NCBI RefSeq assembly: GCF_019649015.1
Contig: NZ_BLPI01000001.1
Coordinates: 2,249,001 to 2,313,000, forward strand
DNA: 64,000 nucleotides
Source of the DNA: Agarivorans litoreus
GTDB lineage: Bacteria; Pseudomonadota; Gammaproteobacteria; Enterobacterales; Celerinatantimonadaceae
Direction: 5' to 3'
Of this stretch, positions 16,189-25,608 are shown piece after piece (the stretch's first letter is position 1; every line of letters begins with the position of its first letter). The position numbers and the translations under genes were made by a program. Under the pieces are notes generated by a model. The model was not told the origin of the DNA, searched no databases, and saw only the letters and a program-made list of their open reading frames with translations.

Positions 16189-16367
16189 GTCTGTTGATCT
16201 TTGGTGTTGAAATTTTGTTCGCTTATCCGAACCCTTCGGGCAGCATTTCTTAGCCATTTACTCAGCGTTAGCGAGTGATTATTAAGCCCACTTAACTGCA
16301 CACTCACTGCCTTGCCTAAATGGCTAATAAATTGCTGCAAAAACCATCAGCAAAGATCAACAGACCC
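16189..16367. mobile_element. MITE-like foldback element, copy 1
   Basis: About 179 bp bounded by inverted GTCTGTTGATCTTTG and CAAAGATCAACAGACCC. A second copy lies at 59362-59618 in opposite orientation and shares nearly the whole sequence. Inside are long imperfect inverted arms (TTAGCCATTTA / TAAATGGCTAA and flanks), so the whole element can fold on itself. It encodes nothing. The right end is followed by TA; the left end has lost or changed the outer GG. Features fit a non-autonomous transposable element. Confidence 0.8.
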
Positions 16368-16412
16368 TAATCATCTAAAAGTAATGTGCAGCACTTTGGC
16401 AGCAGCAATACC

Positions 16413-16550
16413 ATGATGATTCAAAATAATGCTACTTTGCTTAAAGCGCAGGGGGTAAATGGCCAGCGTGCTAATGCTGGTGGTATTATCGCTGCGGGTA
16501 GTTGCGATGATTTACCAAACAACAGCAGTTATCATTTGCTGTTTAGCTAA
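16413..16550 (+). pseudogene. Possible 3' fragment of a gene of unknown family
   Basis: Directly after the MITE a frame is open from 16371 to TAA 16550 (QHFGSSNTMMIQNNATLLKA...AAGSCDDLPNNSSYHLLFS). It has a Gly/Asn/Ser-rich, secreted-protein look and no family that I recognise. ATG at 16413 has no good RBS. It may be the tail of a gene cut by the element, but no matching 5' part is seen on the other side. Confidence 0.28.
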
Positions 16551-16563
16551 GCTAGAGACAAGC

Positions 16564-17241
16564 TTAGTGATTTTCGCTTTCCCGTTCCGAAAGGCGCGTG
16601 CCCACTAGGCTAGCCACTAATATTGCCATGTAAAACTGCCCTAGCACGGCTTCACTGTAGGTGAAGAAACGGGTAATAGGGGTGTTGGGAGTGATTTCGC
16701 CATAACCTAAGGTGGTGAGCGTAACAAAGCTAAAGTAAATAAAGTCAGTCATTTGAGTGCTCCAGTGCTCCTTAGGTACCCCATTAAATGCATCGGTTAA
16801 CCAAAAATTTAAGATGGTGTATAAATGTGCCCAGCTAAGCCCAATCAATAAGAAAATACAAACAGCGCCCACAATTTTGTTGCTGTCTATGCCGCCTGTG
16901 AACAGTACCTGCTTTAATGCTGTCCAGGAGGTTAATACTAAATAACACAGTACAATACAAAGGTATAAGCTCACTAAGCCTTCGGCTTCAAACCAGTAGC
17001 TGAAAAAGGCCAATATGGTGGTGGTGAATAAAAAGCCTATCCCTGTTAAATACCAAAGGCGCTTTCCTTTGGCTTGCCATATTCCTGCCCCCAGTACTAA
17101 AACCATAGCAACTTGTAGAAATCTGAGGCCATCGCCCTGCCGGAACTGATCTAAGCAGGCGGCTAAAAAAATATAACCCACCAATGCAATGGTGAGAAAA
17201 TAGAAGTTATTTTTGTCGCTCCAGTTTATAAGATTTTTCAT
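16564..17241 (-). CDS. Potassium-channel-type membrane protein
   Basis: A 225-residue integral membrane protein with about six hydrophobic helices. The last two flank a pore loop containing TLTTLGYGEITP, the canonical K+ selectivity filter (T-x-GYG). No RCK/TrkA-N domain follows, so it is a simple ion_trans_2-type channel without a cytosolic regulator. Helices 1-4 are not an S4-type charged sensor, so voltage gating is not indicated. Likely role: K+ conductance or osmotic balance in the inner membrane. It is monocistronic. Confidence 0.85.
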   Translation of the reverse strand: MKNLINWSDKNNFYFLTIALVGYIFLAACLDQFRQGDGLRFLQVAMVLVLGAGIWQAKGKRLWYLTGIGFLFTTTILAFFSYWFEAEGLVSLYLCIVLCYLVLTSWTALKQVLFTGGIDSNKIVGAVCIFLLIGLSWAHLYTILNFWLTDAFNGVPKEHWSTQMTDFIYFSFVTLTTLGYGEITPNTPITRFFTYSEAVLGQFYMAILVASLVGTRLSERESENH

Positions 17242-17458
17242 TTAGCTAACCTATATCAATGGTTTGGTTAATAAGTTAGCAAATTTAGTGACGAACTGCT
17301 TATTAATTATTGTGTAGATTAAAGCTTGTTATTAATCGCAACTTTGAAATTTGGTAGCTACTTAGCTTGATGTAAATCAAGCCAAGATCGCTTAGCTAAA
17401 ACAGAGGAAATATCAGCTTCTACACTGTAATTATCACCAGATAGTCGGGAGAGTTGCT

Positions 17459-17914
17459 ATGCGATTTAATCAACTAAAACTGTTGTTGGAACATTTTGTA
17501 TCGTGCCGACAAGCTATGACGGCGTTATACCGGCGGCTAGAATTAAACAGCGACGCTGAGCGAGTACGCATGTTGTTGGCTTATTTGCAGCATCAAGAGC
17601 GGGAAAATGCCGAGCATTTACAGGCATTTATTAGTCAAGCCAAGCCCGATTTATTAGATACTTGGACAGATATTCGCTTAGAGCAAAACTTGCAGGAGTA
17701 CATGGCTAAACTGAGCAAGCCAGCGGATATTACCGTTGATGATGTAAGCCATTTAGCTTTGGAATTGAGTGAGCAGTCCTTAAGCTTATTGCGCTTAGCT
17801 AAAGATGAGTTAACCATGTTAGGGGCGAGGCAGTTTTTAGCTAACTTGATTGAACACCAAGAAAAACGCCAACAGCAAATGGTGCATGCCACTCATCGCT
17901 TAGATGATATCTAA
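17459..17914 (+). CDS. Small helical-bundle protein of unknown function
   Basis: A 151-residue, all-helical, soluble protein. Two segments carry spaced Glu/His residues: LQHQERENAEHLQAF (about 42-56) and LIEHQEKRQQQMVHATHR (about 129-146). The pattern recalls four-helix ferritin-like or hemerythrin-like proteins with E-x-x-H metal ligands, but this is a structural guess. The start ATG at 17459 has GGAGAG nine bases upstream. It is followed by a bidirectional terminator shared with mscS. I cannot assign a family. Confidence 0.65.
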   Translation: MRFNQLKLLLEHFVSCRQAMTALYRRLELNSDAERVRMLLAYLQHQERENAEHLQAFISQAKPDLLDTWTDIRLEQNLQEYMAKLSKPADITVDDVSHLALELSEQSLSLLRLAKDELTMLGARQFLANLIEHQEKRQQQMVHATHRLDDI

Positions 17915-17929
17915 ACCAATTAACGACAA

Positions 17930-17957
17930 AAAAAGCACAGCGTTGGCTGTGCTTTTT
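17930..17957. terminator. Bidirectional terminator between convergent genes
   Basis: AAAAAGCACAGC and GCTGTGCTTTTT form a perfect 12-bp stem around GTTG, with A/T tails on both sides. It serves the helical-bundle gene on plus and mscS on minus. Confidence 0.9.
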
Positions 17958-17976
17958 GTTGGTGCAATGCAGCGTA

Positions 17977-18807
17977 TTAGCTGGCCACTTTATCCAAGTG
18001 AACGTCCATTTGTGGGAATGGAATTTCGATGCCAGCGTTATCTAGAGCAACTTTAATGTTTTCGTTTAGGTCAAAGTATACACCCCAGTAATCGGCGCTA
18101 TTCACCCAAGGGCGAACCACTAGGTTTACCGAGCTATCAGCAAGTTCTTTTACACCAATTGTGATGTCTTGATCTTTTAATACACGCGGGTCCGCTTCGC
18201 ATACTTCGCGTAAAATCGCTTTTGTTTGAGCAAGGTCTGAATTGTAACTTACCCCTACCACCAAATCCACGCGGCGGGTAGGATGGGTAGAATAGTTAAC
18301 AATGTTACCGCCTAATACCGCGCCGTTTGGTACCACAATTTGTTTGTTGTCGGGCGTTTTTAACACGGTGGTGAAAATTTGCACTGAAGCTACCGAACCC
18401 GCTGTACCGGCAATCTCTACGTAGTCACCAGCTTTAAATGGGCGGAAACCAATAATCAGTACGCCTGCCGCAAAGTTAGACAATGAGCCTTGCAAGGCCA
18501 AACCAACGGCCAAGCCAGCGGCACCAATAATGGCAACAAATGAAGCGGTTTGAATACCAATACGTGATAGTGCTGCAATAATCACAAAGGCAATAATGAT
18601 GTATTTCACCATTGAGCCAACAAAGTGACTAATCGTTGTATCTAAATTACGGGCGTTCATTAGTTTTTCGACGCTTGATGCCATTATGCGCGCAACGATC
18701 ATACCAACAAACAAAATAGCGATCGCAGCAGCAATATTGATTGCGTACTCTATTAGCAGGTCTTGGTTGTTCTCAAACCAACTGGTACCTTCGGTAAATA
18801 CGTCCAT
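17977..18807 (-). CDS. mscS: Small-conductance mechanosensitive channel MscS
   Basis: A 276-residue MscS-type channel, close to the length of E. coli MscS (286). There are three transmembrane helices. TM3 is the pore helix GIQTASFVAIIGAAGLAVGLALQGSLSNFAAGVLII, with the typical Gly/Ala packing. The beta domain starts with FRPFKAGDYVEI and is followed by the signature VPNGAVLGGNIVNYS. The cytosolic vestibule ends FPQMDVHLDK. It releases solutes on hypo-osmotic shock in the inner membrane. It is a single gene ending at the shared terminator. Confidence 0.96.
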   Translation of the reverse strand: MDVFTEGTSWFENNQDLLIEYAINIAAAIAILFVGMIVARIMASSVEKLMNARNLDTTISHFVGSMVKYIIIAFVIIAALSRIGIQTASFVAIIGAAGLAVGLALQGSLSNFAAGVLIIGFRPFKAGDYVEIAGTAGSVASVQIFTTVLKTPDNKQIVVPNGAVLGGNIVNYSTHPTRRVDLVVGVSYNSDLAQTKAILREVCEADPRVLKDQDITIGVKELADSSVNLVVRPWVNSADYWGVYFDLNENIKVALDNAGIEIPFPQMDVHLDKVAS

Positions 18808-18930
18808 GTGTTAAGCCTTTTTATGGAGTGAAATAAGCTACAAATTTAGCAGCTTTTTTAATACAAACAAGTGTCTAGATTTTTTACAGAAAGTATTAGG
18901 CCTGCGGAAGGATTAACAGGCCTTAAGAGT

Positions 18931-19524
18931 TTAGCTTTGGAGCAGCTGTTGCTTTAAAAATCCCCAATGGATGTCGAACTGCGCGGTAGGTTCTAGCTTA
19001 AATTCACTGCGCACGTATTGGCTAATACGTCCTTCGGTATAGGCCAGTAACAAGGTAGCTAGGCTGTTTTCTTCAATTAAGAAGCCTTGTCCTTCACGTA
19101 GCCTACGCTCGCGCAATACTTGTTTTAGTTGCACTTCAATTTTGTCGAACAAAATACTGACTCTGGCGCGCAAACGCTCGTGTTCACCTTGTAAGGCATC
19201 GCCAGTTAAAATTCGGCTTAAGCCGGGATTGCGCTCGGCAAAACCTAGTAATAGCATGAGTATGTGCTGGCAGCGATTTAAGGTGTCTTTTTGTTCTTCT
19301 TGAATCAGATTAATACGTGATAGCAAGGTTTCTTCGATAAATTCTATTAAGCCTTCAAACATCCTAGCTTTGCTGGGAAAGTGACGATACAAGGCAGCTT
19401 CTGATACGCCTACTTCTTTGGCTAGGCTAGCAGTGGTGATGCGTTGCCCGTGGCTGGTTTCTAACATGCGCGCTAGCGCCTGTAGAATTTGTTCGCGGCG
19501 ATTGCTTTTTGGTTTTCCCGCCAT
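18931..19524 (-). CDS. slmA: Nucleoid occlusion factor SlmA
   Basis: A 197-residue TetR-fold protein. The N-terminal HTH reads [35 protein letters not shown], as in SlmA of E. coli and Vibrio, and the C-terminal dimer domain is conserved through [13 protein letters not shown]. It binds SBS sites over the chromosome and blocks FtsZ assembly at the nucleoid. It sits in the conserved coaBC-dut-slmA order, 51 bases after dut. The start [14 protein letters not shown] fits the family. Confidence 0.96.
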   Translation of the reverse strand: MAGKPKSNRREQILQALARMLETSHGQRITTASLAKEVGVSEAALYRHFPSKARMFEGLIEFIEETLLSRINLIQEEQKDTLNRCQHILMLLLGFAERNPGLSRILTGDALQGEHERLRARVSILFDKIEVQLKQVLRERRLREGQGFLIEENSLATLLLAYTEGRISQYVRSEFKLEPTAQFDIHWGFLKQQLLQS

Positions 19525-19575
19525 GGTTATGGTAATCCTTTTTATTAGTCTATTAGCGTACTACTTGAGAGCCAT

Positions 19576-20031
19576 TTACTTGGTACCGGAATGGCCAAAT
19601 CCACCTTCACCGCGTTGGCTAGCGGCAAAATCTTCTACTATCTCGAAGCTAGCTTGTACCACGGGCACAAATACTAACTGGGCGATGCGCTCGCCGGGTT
19701 CGATGGTAAAAGTCGTTTGTCCGCGGTTCCAACAAGACACCATTAATTGCCCTTGGTAGTCGGAATCGATCAGTCCAACTAGGTTACCCAGAACAATGCC
19801 GTGCTTATGGCCAAGGCCAGAGCGCGGTAAAATGGTGGCAGCAAGAGTAGGATCGGCAATATGAATCGCTAAGCCAGTAGGAATTAGCTCGGTTTGGCCC
19901 GGGGCTAATGTGATGGCTTGGCCTAAGCAGGCGCGTAAATCCATACCTGCTGAGCCTGGTGTCGCGTATTCTGGCATTGGAAAAGTAGTGCCAATTCTTT
20001 GGTCTAGTATTTTTAGTGCTATTTGTTTCAT
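19576..20031 (-). CDS. dut: dUTP diphosphatase
   Basis: A 151-residue trimeric dUTPase that makes dUMP for thymidylate and keeps uracil out of DNA. All five motifs are present, including [10 protein letters not shown] (1), [11 protein letters not shown] (2), [10 protein letters not shown] (3), [10 protein letters not shown] (4) and the C-terminal [10 protein letters not shown] (5) that closes over the active site. It starts 13 bases after the coaBC stop, so it is cotranscribed with coaBC. Confidence 0.98.
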   Translation of the reverse strand: MKQIALKILDQRIGTTFPMPEYATPGSAGMDLRACLGQAITLAPGQTELIPTGLAIHIADPTLAATILPRSGLGHKHGIVLGNLVGLIDSDYQGQLMVSCWNRGQTTFTIEPGERIAQLVFVPVVQASFEIVEDFAASQRGEGGFGHSGTK

Positions 20032-20044
20032 TTTTTTGTTTTGA

Positions 20045-21253
20045 TTATTGTGCAGCGTACTGCTTGGCGATTAATGCCATTAATTGTTGTGCCAATTCTG
20101 ATTTATCAGCGAGGTCTAATTGCTGATGGCCAGTTGGCCAAAATACCGATAGGGCATTTTGTTCACTATTAAAGCCTTGTTCGGGCTTTGATACGTCGTT
20201 GGCGGCGATCATGTCTAGATTTTTCCGCGCCATTTTATCTTGTGCGTAATGCGCTACATCTTGTGTTTCTGCAGCAAAACCCACGGTAAAGGGCTTATTC
20301 GCTAAACCAGCAATGGTGGCTACAATATCTGGGTTTTTCACCAAACGTAACTGCATTTCGTCGCTGTCATCGGTTTTCTTTATTTTTTGCTCGGCAACAT
20401 CGGCCACGCGATAATCGGCGACGGCCGCACAAGCGATGAAAATATCACAGCTTGCGACTTGCTTTAGTGTTGCGTCGAGCATTTGCTGGGCAGTATTTAC
20501 CGCCACCTTAGTTACGCCTGCTGGTGTACTTAAGTTCACCGGGCCTGAAACTACTGTAACCTTGGCGCCAAGTTGTTCAGCTGCTGCGGCTAAAGCAAAG
20601 CCCATTTTACCGGAGCTGTGATTGCTTATATAACGCACCGGATCAATCGCTTCACGAGTAGGGCCAGCGGTAATCATCACATTTACGTCTTTTAGTAGCG
20701 CTGGGGCTTTGGGAGCAAAAAACTCTTTAATGTGAGTGAGCAGTTGAGCGGGCTCAAGCATCCTACCTGGGCCTACATCGCCACAAGCTTGCTCGCCTTG
20801 GGCTGGGCCCCATATTTGCACTTGGCGTTGCCTAAGCTGGCTTAAATTAGCCTGAGTAGCGGCTGCTTGGTACATTTGTTGGTTCATTGCTGGCGCAATA
20901 GCAATGGGAGCGGCAGTTGCTAGCATTAATGTGCTTACTAATTCGTCAGCTAAACCATGGGTATATTTGGCAATACTATTTGCGGTGGCTGGTGCCATTA
21001 ATACTAAATCTGGCCATTTGGCGTAGGCGATGTGACCCATGGATGCTTCTTGAGCGGGATCGACCACTTCTAAGCCTACTGGTTCGCCAGATACTGCTTG
21101 TAGCGTTAAGGGAGTAATAAAGTGGGTGGCGTGTTTGGTCATTACCACTTTTACTTCGGCGCCCTGCTCTTTTAGACGACGCACTAACTCTGGCATTTTG
21201 TATGCCGCAATCCCGCCTGTAATCGCGAGTAGGATCTTCTTTCCCGTTAACAT
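20045..21253 (-). CDS. coaBC: Phosphopantothenoylcysteine synthetase/decarboxylase
   Basis: A 402-residue bifunctional flavoprotein of coenzyme A synthesis. The N-terminal CoaC half begins [25 protein letters not shown] and carries APAMNQQMY and the [10 protein letters not shown] loop with active-site Cys. The C-terminal CoaB half carries [26 protein letters not shown] and the KIKK segment that binds CTP/phosphopantothenate. It heads the minus-strand coaBC-dut-slmA operon and is divergent from radC across about 127 bases. Confidence 0.98.
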   Translation of the reverse strand: MLTGKKILLAITGGIAAYKMPELVRRLKEQGAEVKVVMTKHATHFITPLTLQAVSGEPVGLEVVDPAQEASMGHIAYAKWPDLVLMAPATANSIAKYTHGLADELVSTLMLATAAPIAIAPAMNQQMYQAAATQANLSQLRQRQVQIWGPAQGEQACGDVGPGRMLEPAQLLTHIKEFFAPKAPALLKDVNVMITAGPTREAIDPVRYISNHSSGKMGFALAAAAEQLGAKVTVVSGPVNLSTPAGVTKVAVNTAQQMLDATLKQVASCDIFIACAAVADYRVADVAEQKIKKTDDSDEMQLRLVKNPDIVATIAGLANKPFTVGFAAETQDVAHYAQDKMARKNLDMIAANDVSKPEQGFNSEQNALSVFWPTGHQQLDLADKSELAQQLMALIAKQYAAQ

Positions 21254-21380
21254 GCTGATACCGCTTCGATAAACTCAGTTTGATATCGGCAAGCCTATCA
21301 CAAAACTTAAGATCTCCGCACACACAAGCCAGCAGTTTCGACTACGCTTATTTTTATTGATTCATTAGTTACTAGAACCT

Positions 21381-22055
21381 ATGGCAATTTGTGATTGGCC
21401 GGCCGAACAGCGGCCAAGAGAAAAGCTATTAAATAGTGGTGCCCAAAGTTTAAGTGATGCTGAATTACTGGCAATTTTTTTGCGGGTAGGATGTGCCGGA
21501 TTAGATGCGGTGAGTTTAGCCCAGCACTTATTAGCCCAATTTGGATCCTTGCGCGCGGTGTTAGCAGCCGATCATCAACAGTTTTGTGCTGAAAAAGGTT
21601 TGGGTAGTGCAAAATTTGCACAGTTACATGCCTCGATAGAAATGAGTCGGCGTTATTTGTTGGCCGATATCAGTGAAAATAGCGTGTTAGATAGTGCCGA
21701 ATCGGCAAAAAACTACCTTTCTATGGAATTATCTCACCAACAACGCGAAGTATTTGCAATATTGCTATTGGATAATCAGCATCGAGTGTTACAATTCGCG
21801 CCGCTATTTTTCGGAACGATTGATGCCGCCAGTGTTTATCCACGGGTGGTGGTACAGCGAGTATTAGAAAAAAATGCTGCTGCAGTAATATTTGCCCATA
21901 ATCACCCCTCGGGTGTGGCAGAGCCAAGTTTGGCTGATAAGCAAATTACTACCAAATTAATCAAGGCCTTAGCGCTGATTGATGTGCGAGTTTTAGACCA
22001 TGTTGTAGTCGGCTGTGGAGAGACTGTGTCTTTCGCCGAGCGCGGTTGGATCTGA
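21381..22055 (+). CDS. radC: RadC/YicR family JAB1-MPN protein
   Basis: A 224-residue RadC protein. The N-terminal helix-hairpin-helix region ([26 protein letters not shown]) is followed by the MPN domain with metal site [18 protein letters not shown] and the upstream Glu. Its biochemical role is unsettled despite the DNA-repair name. Conserved position: coaBC is divergent on the left and rpmB-rpmG follow on the right. The start [17 protein letters not shown] is the family start. Confidence 0.95.
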   Translation: MAICDWPAEQRPREKLLNSGAQSLSDAELLAIFLRVGCAGLDAVSLAQHLLAQFGSLRAVLAADHQQFCAEKGLGSAKFAQLHASIEMSRRYLLADISENSVLDSAESAKNYLSMELSHQQREVFAILLLDNQHRVLQFAPLFFGTIDAASVYPRVVVQRVLEKNAAAVIFAHNHPSGVAEPSLADKQITTKLIKALALIDVRVLDHVVVGCGETVSFAERGWI

Positions 22056-22073
22056 TCTTTGTTCAATTTTTAG

Positions 22074-22102
22074 TTGATCTAGGGTTCTATTTCCTGTATA
22101 AA
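22074..22102 (+). promoter_or_regulatory. Sigma70 promoter of rpmB-rpmG
   Basis: TTGATC (22074-22079), a 17-base spacer, then TATAAA (22097-22102) followed by AT and the GC-rich GCGGCC discriminator typical of stringently controlled ribosomal-protein promoters. The rpmB ATG is 87 bases further on, leaving an untranslated leader. Confidence 0.7.
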
Positions 22103-22188
22103 ATGCGGCCTTTCTGTCGTCCCGGGCGACGGCCTAACGGGGCATGAACAGATGCTCGAGCAGAAGTACATATTTGGAGAAGACTGAC

Positions 22189-22425
22189 ATGTCTAGAGTA
22201 TGCCAAGTTACTGGTAAGAAACCAGCTGTTGGTAACAACGTATCGCACGCAAAAAACCGCACTCGTCGTCGTTTTTTGCCTAACCTTCAATCTCACCGTT
22301 TTTGGGTTGAGACTGAGAAACGTTTTGTTAAATTACGCGTATCAACTAAAGGTATGCGCATCATCGACAAAAAAGGTATCGACGCTGTTTTAGCTGAGAT
22401 GCGTGGTCGTGGTGAGAAGGTATAA
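22189..22425 (+). CDS. rpmB: 50S ribosomal protein L28
   Basis: A 78-residue L28 beginning [21 protein letters not shown], an exact family start. An in-frame upstream ATG at 22144 would add 15 non-conserved residues and is rejected; TTGGAGAAG lies seven bases before ATG 22189. The rest ([16 protein letters not shown]) binds 23S rRNA. It is the first gene of the rpmB-rpmG pair, 11 bases apart. There is no zinc Cys set in this form. Confidence 0.99.
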   Translation: MSRVCQVTGKKPAVGNNVSHAKNRTRRRFLPNLQSHRFWVETEKRFVKLRVSTKGMRIIDKKGIDAVLAEMRGRGEKV

Positions 22426-22436
22426 GGAACTAAGAA

Positions 22437-22604
22437 ATGGCTAAAGGTATTCGCGAGAAAATTCGTTTGAACTCATCAGCTGGCACTGGTCACTTCTACA
22501 CCACTGATAAGAACAAACGTAACATGCCTGAAAAAATGGAGATCAAAAAATTTGATCCTGTTGTTCGTAAGCACGTTATGTACAAAGAAGGCAAAATCAA
22601 ATAG
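22437..22604 (+). CDS. rpmG: 50S ribosomal protein L33
   Basis: A 55-residue L33 starting [20 protein letters not shown] and ending YKEGKIK. It lacks the CxxC pairs of the zinc-binding paralogue, so it is the zinc-independent form. AAGGAACTAAGAA provides the RBS. It follows rpmB by 11 bases and ends before a strong terminator. It is the second gene of a two-gene ribosomal operon. Confidence 0.98.
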   Translation: MAKGIREKIRLNSSAGTGHFYTTDKNKRNMPEKMEIKKFDPVVRKHVMYKEGKIK

Positions 22605-22626
22605 ATTTTGGCTTTAATGAATCAAG

Positions 22627-22654
22627 AAGCTCAGCTTAGGCTGGGCTTTTTTTT
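22627..22654 (+). terminator. Intrinsic terminator of rpmB-rpmG
   Basis: AAGCTCAGC pairs with GCTGGGCTT (one G-T) around TTAG, followed by eight T residues, 22 bases after rpmG. Confidence 0.9.
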
Positions 22655-22744
22655 GCCTGTTTTTTAGTGGCTACACCCACCTAGTGCCCTTTACTCACCA
22701 AAGACTTCCCGCTTATGATGACTCCTATCTAAAGGAGACTCTCA

Positions 22745-23212
22745 ATGAAAATGAGCCGCAGAGGCTGGAATAACATCATTATATTTGCTGTTGCCTCGAT
22801 GATTTTGATTTTCAAATATGTGGAAATGAATGAACAAGCAGCGCCCGATGCTCAAATGGCTGTTGGCCAGTTATTGCCGCAAGGCGCGACCATATTGCGC
22901 GTAGAGTTACCGGGTGTGGTGATTGAACGTGTTGGTACTCAATGGCGCAGTGAGCCGCCTATAGAGCGCTCGGTGGCAGTTATTGATGCATGGTTACATA
23001 TTAAGCTAGAACCTTGGCAGGATGCTTTAGGTGGCGCAGCAACGAGCCGTAGCATTATGGTTTACTTAGCCAATTCTGCCGTGCCGCTCGAGCTTACTTT
23101 ATTTAGCTTAGGCGAGCAGCACTGGCTTACCAACTGGCAAGGTCAACTTTTGTCTGTGGATAGCGATAGCTACCATGCTTTATTTCCTACTATGAGTTCA
23201 CCCGATGCCTGA
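22745..23212 (+). CDS. Single-span membrane protein upstream of mutM
   Basis: A 155-residue protein with a short basic N terminus ([10 protein letters not shown]), one transmembrane helix ([16 protein letters not shown]) and a roughly 125-residue domain probably outside the inner membrane. No motif is recognised. Its end overlaps mutM by eight bases, so the two are translated together. Relatives before mutM exist in this order as I recall, but I know no function. AAAGGAGA lies before ATG 22745. Confidence 0.75.
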   Translation: MKMSRRGWNNIIIFAVASMILIFKYVEMNEQAAPDAQMAVGQLLPQGATILRVELPGVVIERVGTQWRSEPPIERSVAVIDAWLHIKLEPWQDALGGAATSRSIMVYLANSAVPLELTLFSLGEQHWLTNWQGQLLSVDSDSYHALFPTMSSPDA

Positions 23213-24017
23213 ATTACCAGAGGTAGAAACCAGCCGCCGCGGGATTAGCCCACATATCGAAAAGCAAGTAATTAGCGAAATAGTGGTTCGCCAGCCTAAA
23301 TTACGTTGGCCTGTGCCGGAGTTAATCCAATGCTGTGTGGGTTTAGCTATTTTGTCGGTAACGCGGCGGGCTAAGTATTTGCTGCTGGAAACAGAGGCTG
23401 GCCACATCATTATTCATTTGGGCATGTCGGGTAGTTTGCGAATTGTTGAGCAAGGCCTTGTGGCCGAAAAACATGACCATGTAGATATAGTATTGGCTAA
23501 CGGAAAAGTGCTTAGGCTTAACGATCCTCGCCGTTTTGGCTGTGTATTGTTTAGTCAGTTACCTATCGAGCAGCATAATTTGTTGGTTAATTTGGGGCCT
23601 GAGCCCTTACATGATGAGTTCTCAGCTAAGTATTTAATTGAGCAAGCCAGCAAGCGCAGTGTGGCGATTAAACAATTTATTATGGATAACAAAGTGGTCG
23701 TGGGCGTAGGTAATATCTATGCGAACGAAGCTTTGTTTAGAACGGGCATCCACCCTAAACGTGCCGCTAACAAAGTGAGTAAAGTGCGCCTAGAATTGCT
23801 AACCGACAATATTAAACAAGTGTTGGCGGAAGCCATTGAACAAGGTGGCACTAGCCTTAAAGATTTTACCAATGCCGATGGCAAGCCTGGCTACTTTAAG
23901 CAAACCTTAGCGGTATATGGCAGAGAAGGCGAAGCTTGTGATACTTGCGGGGAGTTGATTAAGGCATTGCGCATTGGTCAGCGCAATACCTTCTTTTGCC
24001 CGCACTGTCAGTGCTAG
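23205..24017 (+). CDS. mutM: Formamidopyrimidine-DNA glycosylase
   Basis: A 270-residue base-excision enzyme removing 8-oxoguanine and FaPy. After Met removal the catalytic Pro is at position 2 with Glu3 (MPELPEVE). The helix-two-turn-helix has [14 protein letters not shown], and the C-terminal zinc finger is CDTC...CPHC. The lyase Lys is present in [15 protein letters not shown]. It overlaps the preceding membrane-protein gene by eight bases and is convergent with coaD, with only five bases between stops. Confidence 0.98.
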   Translation: MPELPEVETSRRGISPHIEKQVISEIVVRQPKLRWPVPELIQCCVGLAILSVTRRAKYLLLETEAGHIIIHLGMSGSLRIVEQGLVAEKHDHVDIVLANGKVLRLNDPRRFGCVLFSQLPIEQHNLLVNLGPEPLHDEFSAKYLIEQASKRSVAIKQFIMDNKVVVGVGNIYANEALFRTGIHPKRAANKVSKVRLELLTDNIKQVLAEAIEQGGTSLKDFTNADGKPGYFKQTLAVYGREGEACDTCGELIKALRIGQRNTFFCPHCQC

Positions 24018-24022
24018 CTTTT

Positions 24023-24897
<875 letters not shown>

Positions 24898-25608
24898 ATG
24901 GATAGCGAGCAAATAGCCTGGCCCTGTGAGTTGAGCAGCGAAACCAAGTTGCAATTGACTGCTATTTCACGCAGCGTCAACTCAAACAACGCCAACTTAC
25001 CTGCCAACCACTGGCTGATGGATGGGGTCTACTACTTACGGCAAGGCATGCTCACGGTCACCCTGACTTCAGACAGTGACAAGCAATATTTGAGCACGGT
25101 GGTGGCCAAAGATGATTGGTTTGGCGTGTTGGCCATCGACCGGGCCGACCCCTTGGTAGTGGCTATCGTTGAGGTGGCGCCAAGCAGTTATTGGTTTTTC
25201 CCTGCCGCCAGCATTGATAAGTTGGCCAAAGGCAACGCCGAGATTTACAAATGGCTGTACTTCGCCGCCTGCCAGTTTCAACCGCGGCTGCTGGGGGCGG
25301 TGATATCGGAGCACCATAGTCGCCGCACCCGAGTGGTCTATGTTTTGCTCGAGCTTAGCGCGCGCCAAACCACTATCAGCGGTGCTTTGCCCCAGCTTAA
25401 GGTATCGCAGCAAAAGCTCAGTGAGATCTGCTGCTTAACTCGGCCGCGGCTCAATGAGGTGCTTAAGGCGCTGCAGCAACAAGGGCTGATAGTAGTGCAG
25501 CGCGGCGCCATCCAATTGCTTGATTTAGCCGCTTTGGAGCGTGAAATTAGTCAGCTTTATTTTTCGCTAAGTGACTCTAATCCATCCTTTTTTCCAACCG
25601 CAAAATAA
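24898..25608 (+). CDS. Crp/Fnr-family transcription regulator
   Basis: A 236-residue protein with an N-terminal cyclic-nucleotide-binding-like barrel (about 30-130: WLMDGVYYLRQGMLTVTLTSDSDKQ) and a C-terminal HTH (VSQQKLSEICCLTRPRLNEVLKALQQQGLIVV, about 180-210). It lacks the Cys set of FNR and the R-S/T cAMP-contact signature, so the ligand is unknown. The TATAAT at 24863 is the likely -10 box. It converges on and overlaps by 32 bases the 3' end of the HAMP-PAS gene. It is probably a regulator of the adjacent signalling operon, by context only. Confidence 0.82.
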   Translation: MDSEQIAWPCELSSETKLQLTAISRSVNSNNANLPANHWLMDGVYYLRQGMLTVTLTSDSDKQYLSTVVAKDDWFGVLAIDRADPLVVAIVEVAPSSYWFFPAASIDKLAKGNAEIYKWLYFAACQFQPRLLGAVISEHHSRRTRVVYVLLELSARQTTISGALPQLKVSQQKLSEICCLTRPRLNEVLKALQQQGLIVVQRGAIQLLDLAALEREISQLYFSLSDSNPSFFPTAK

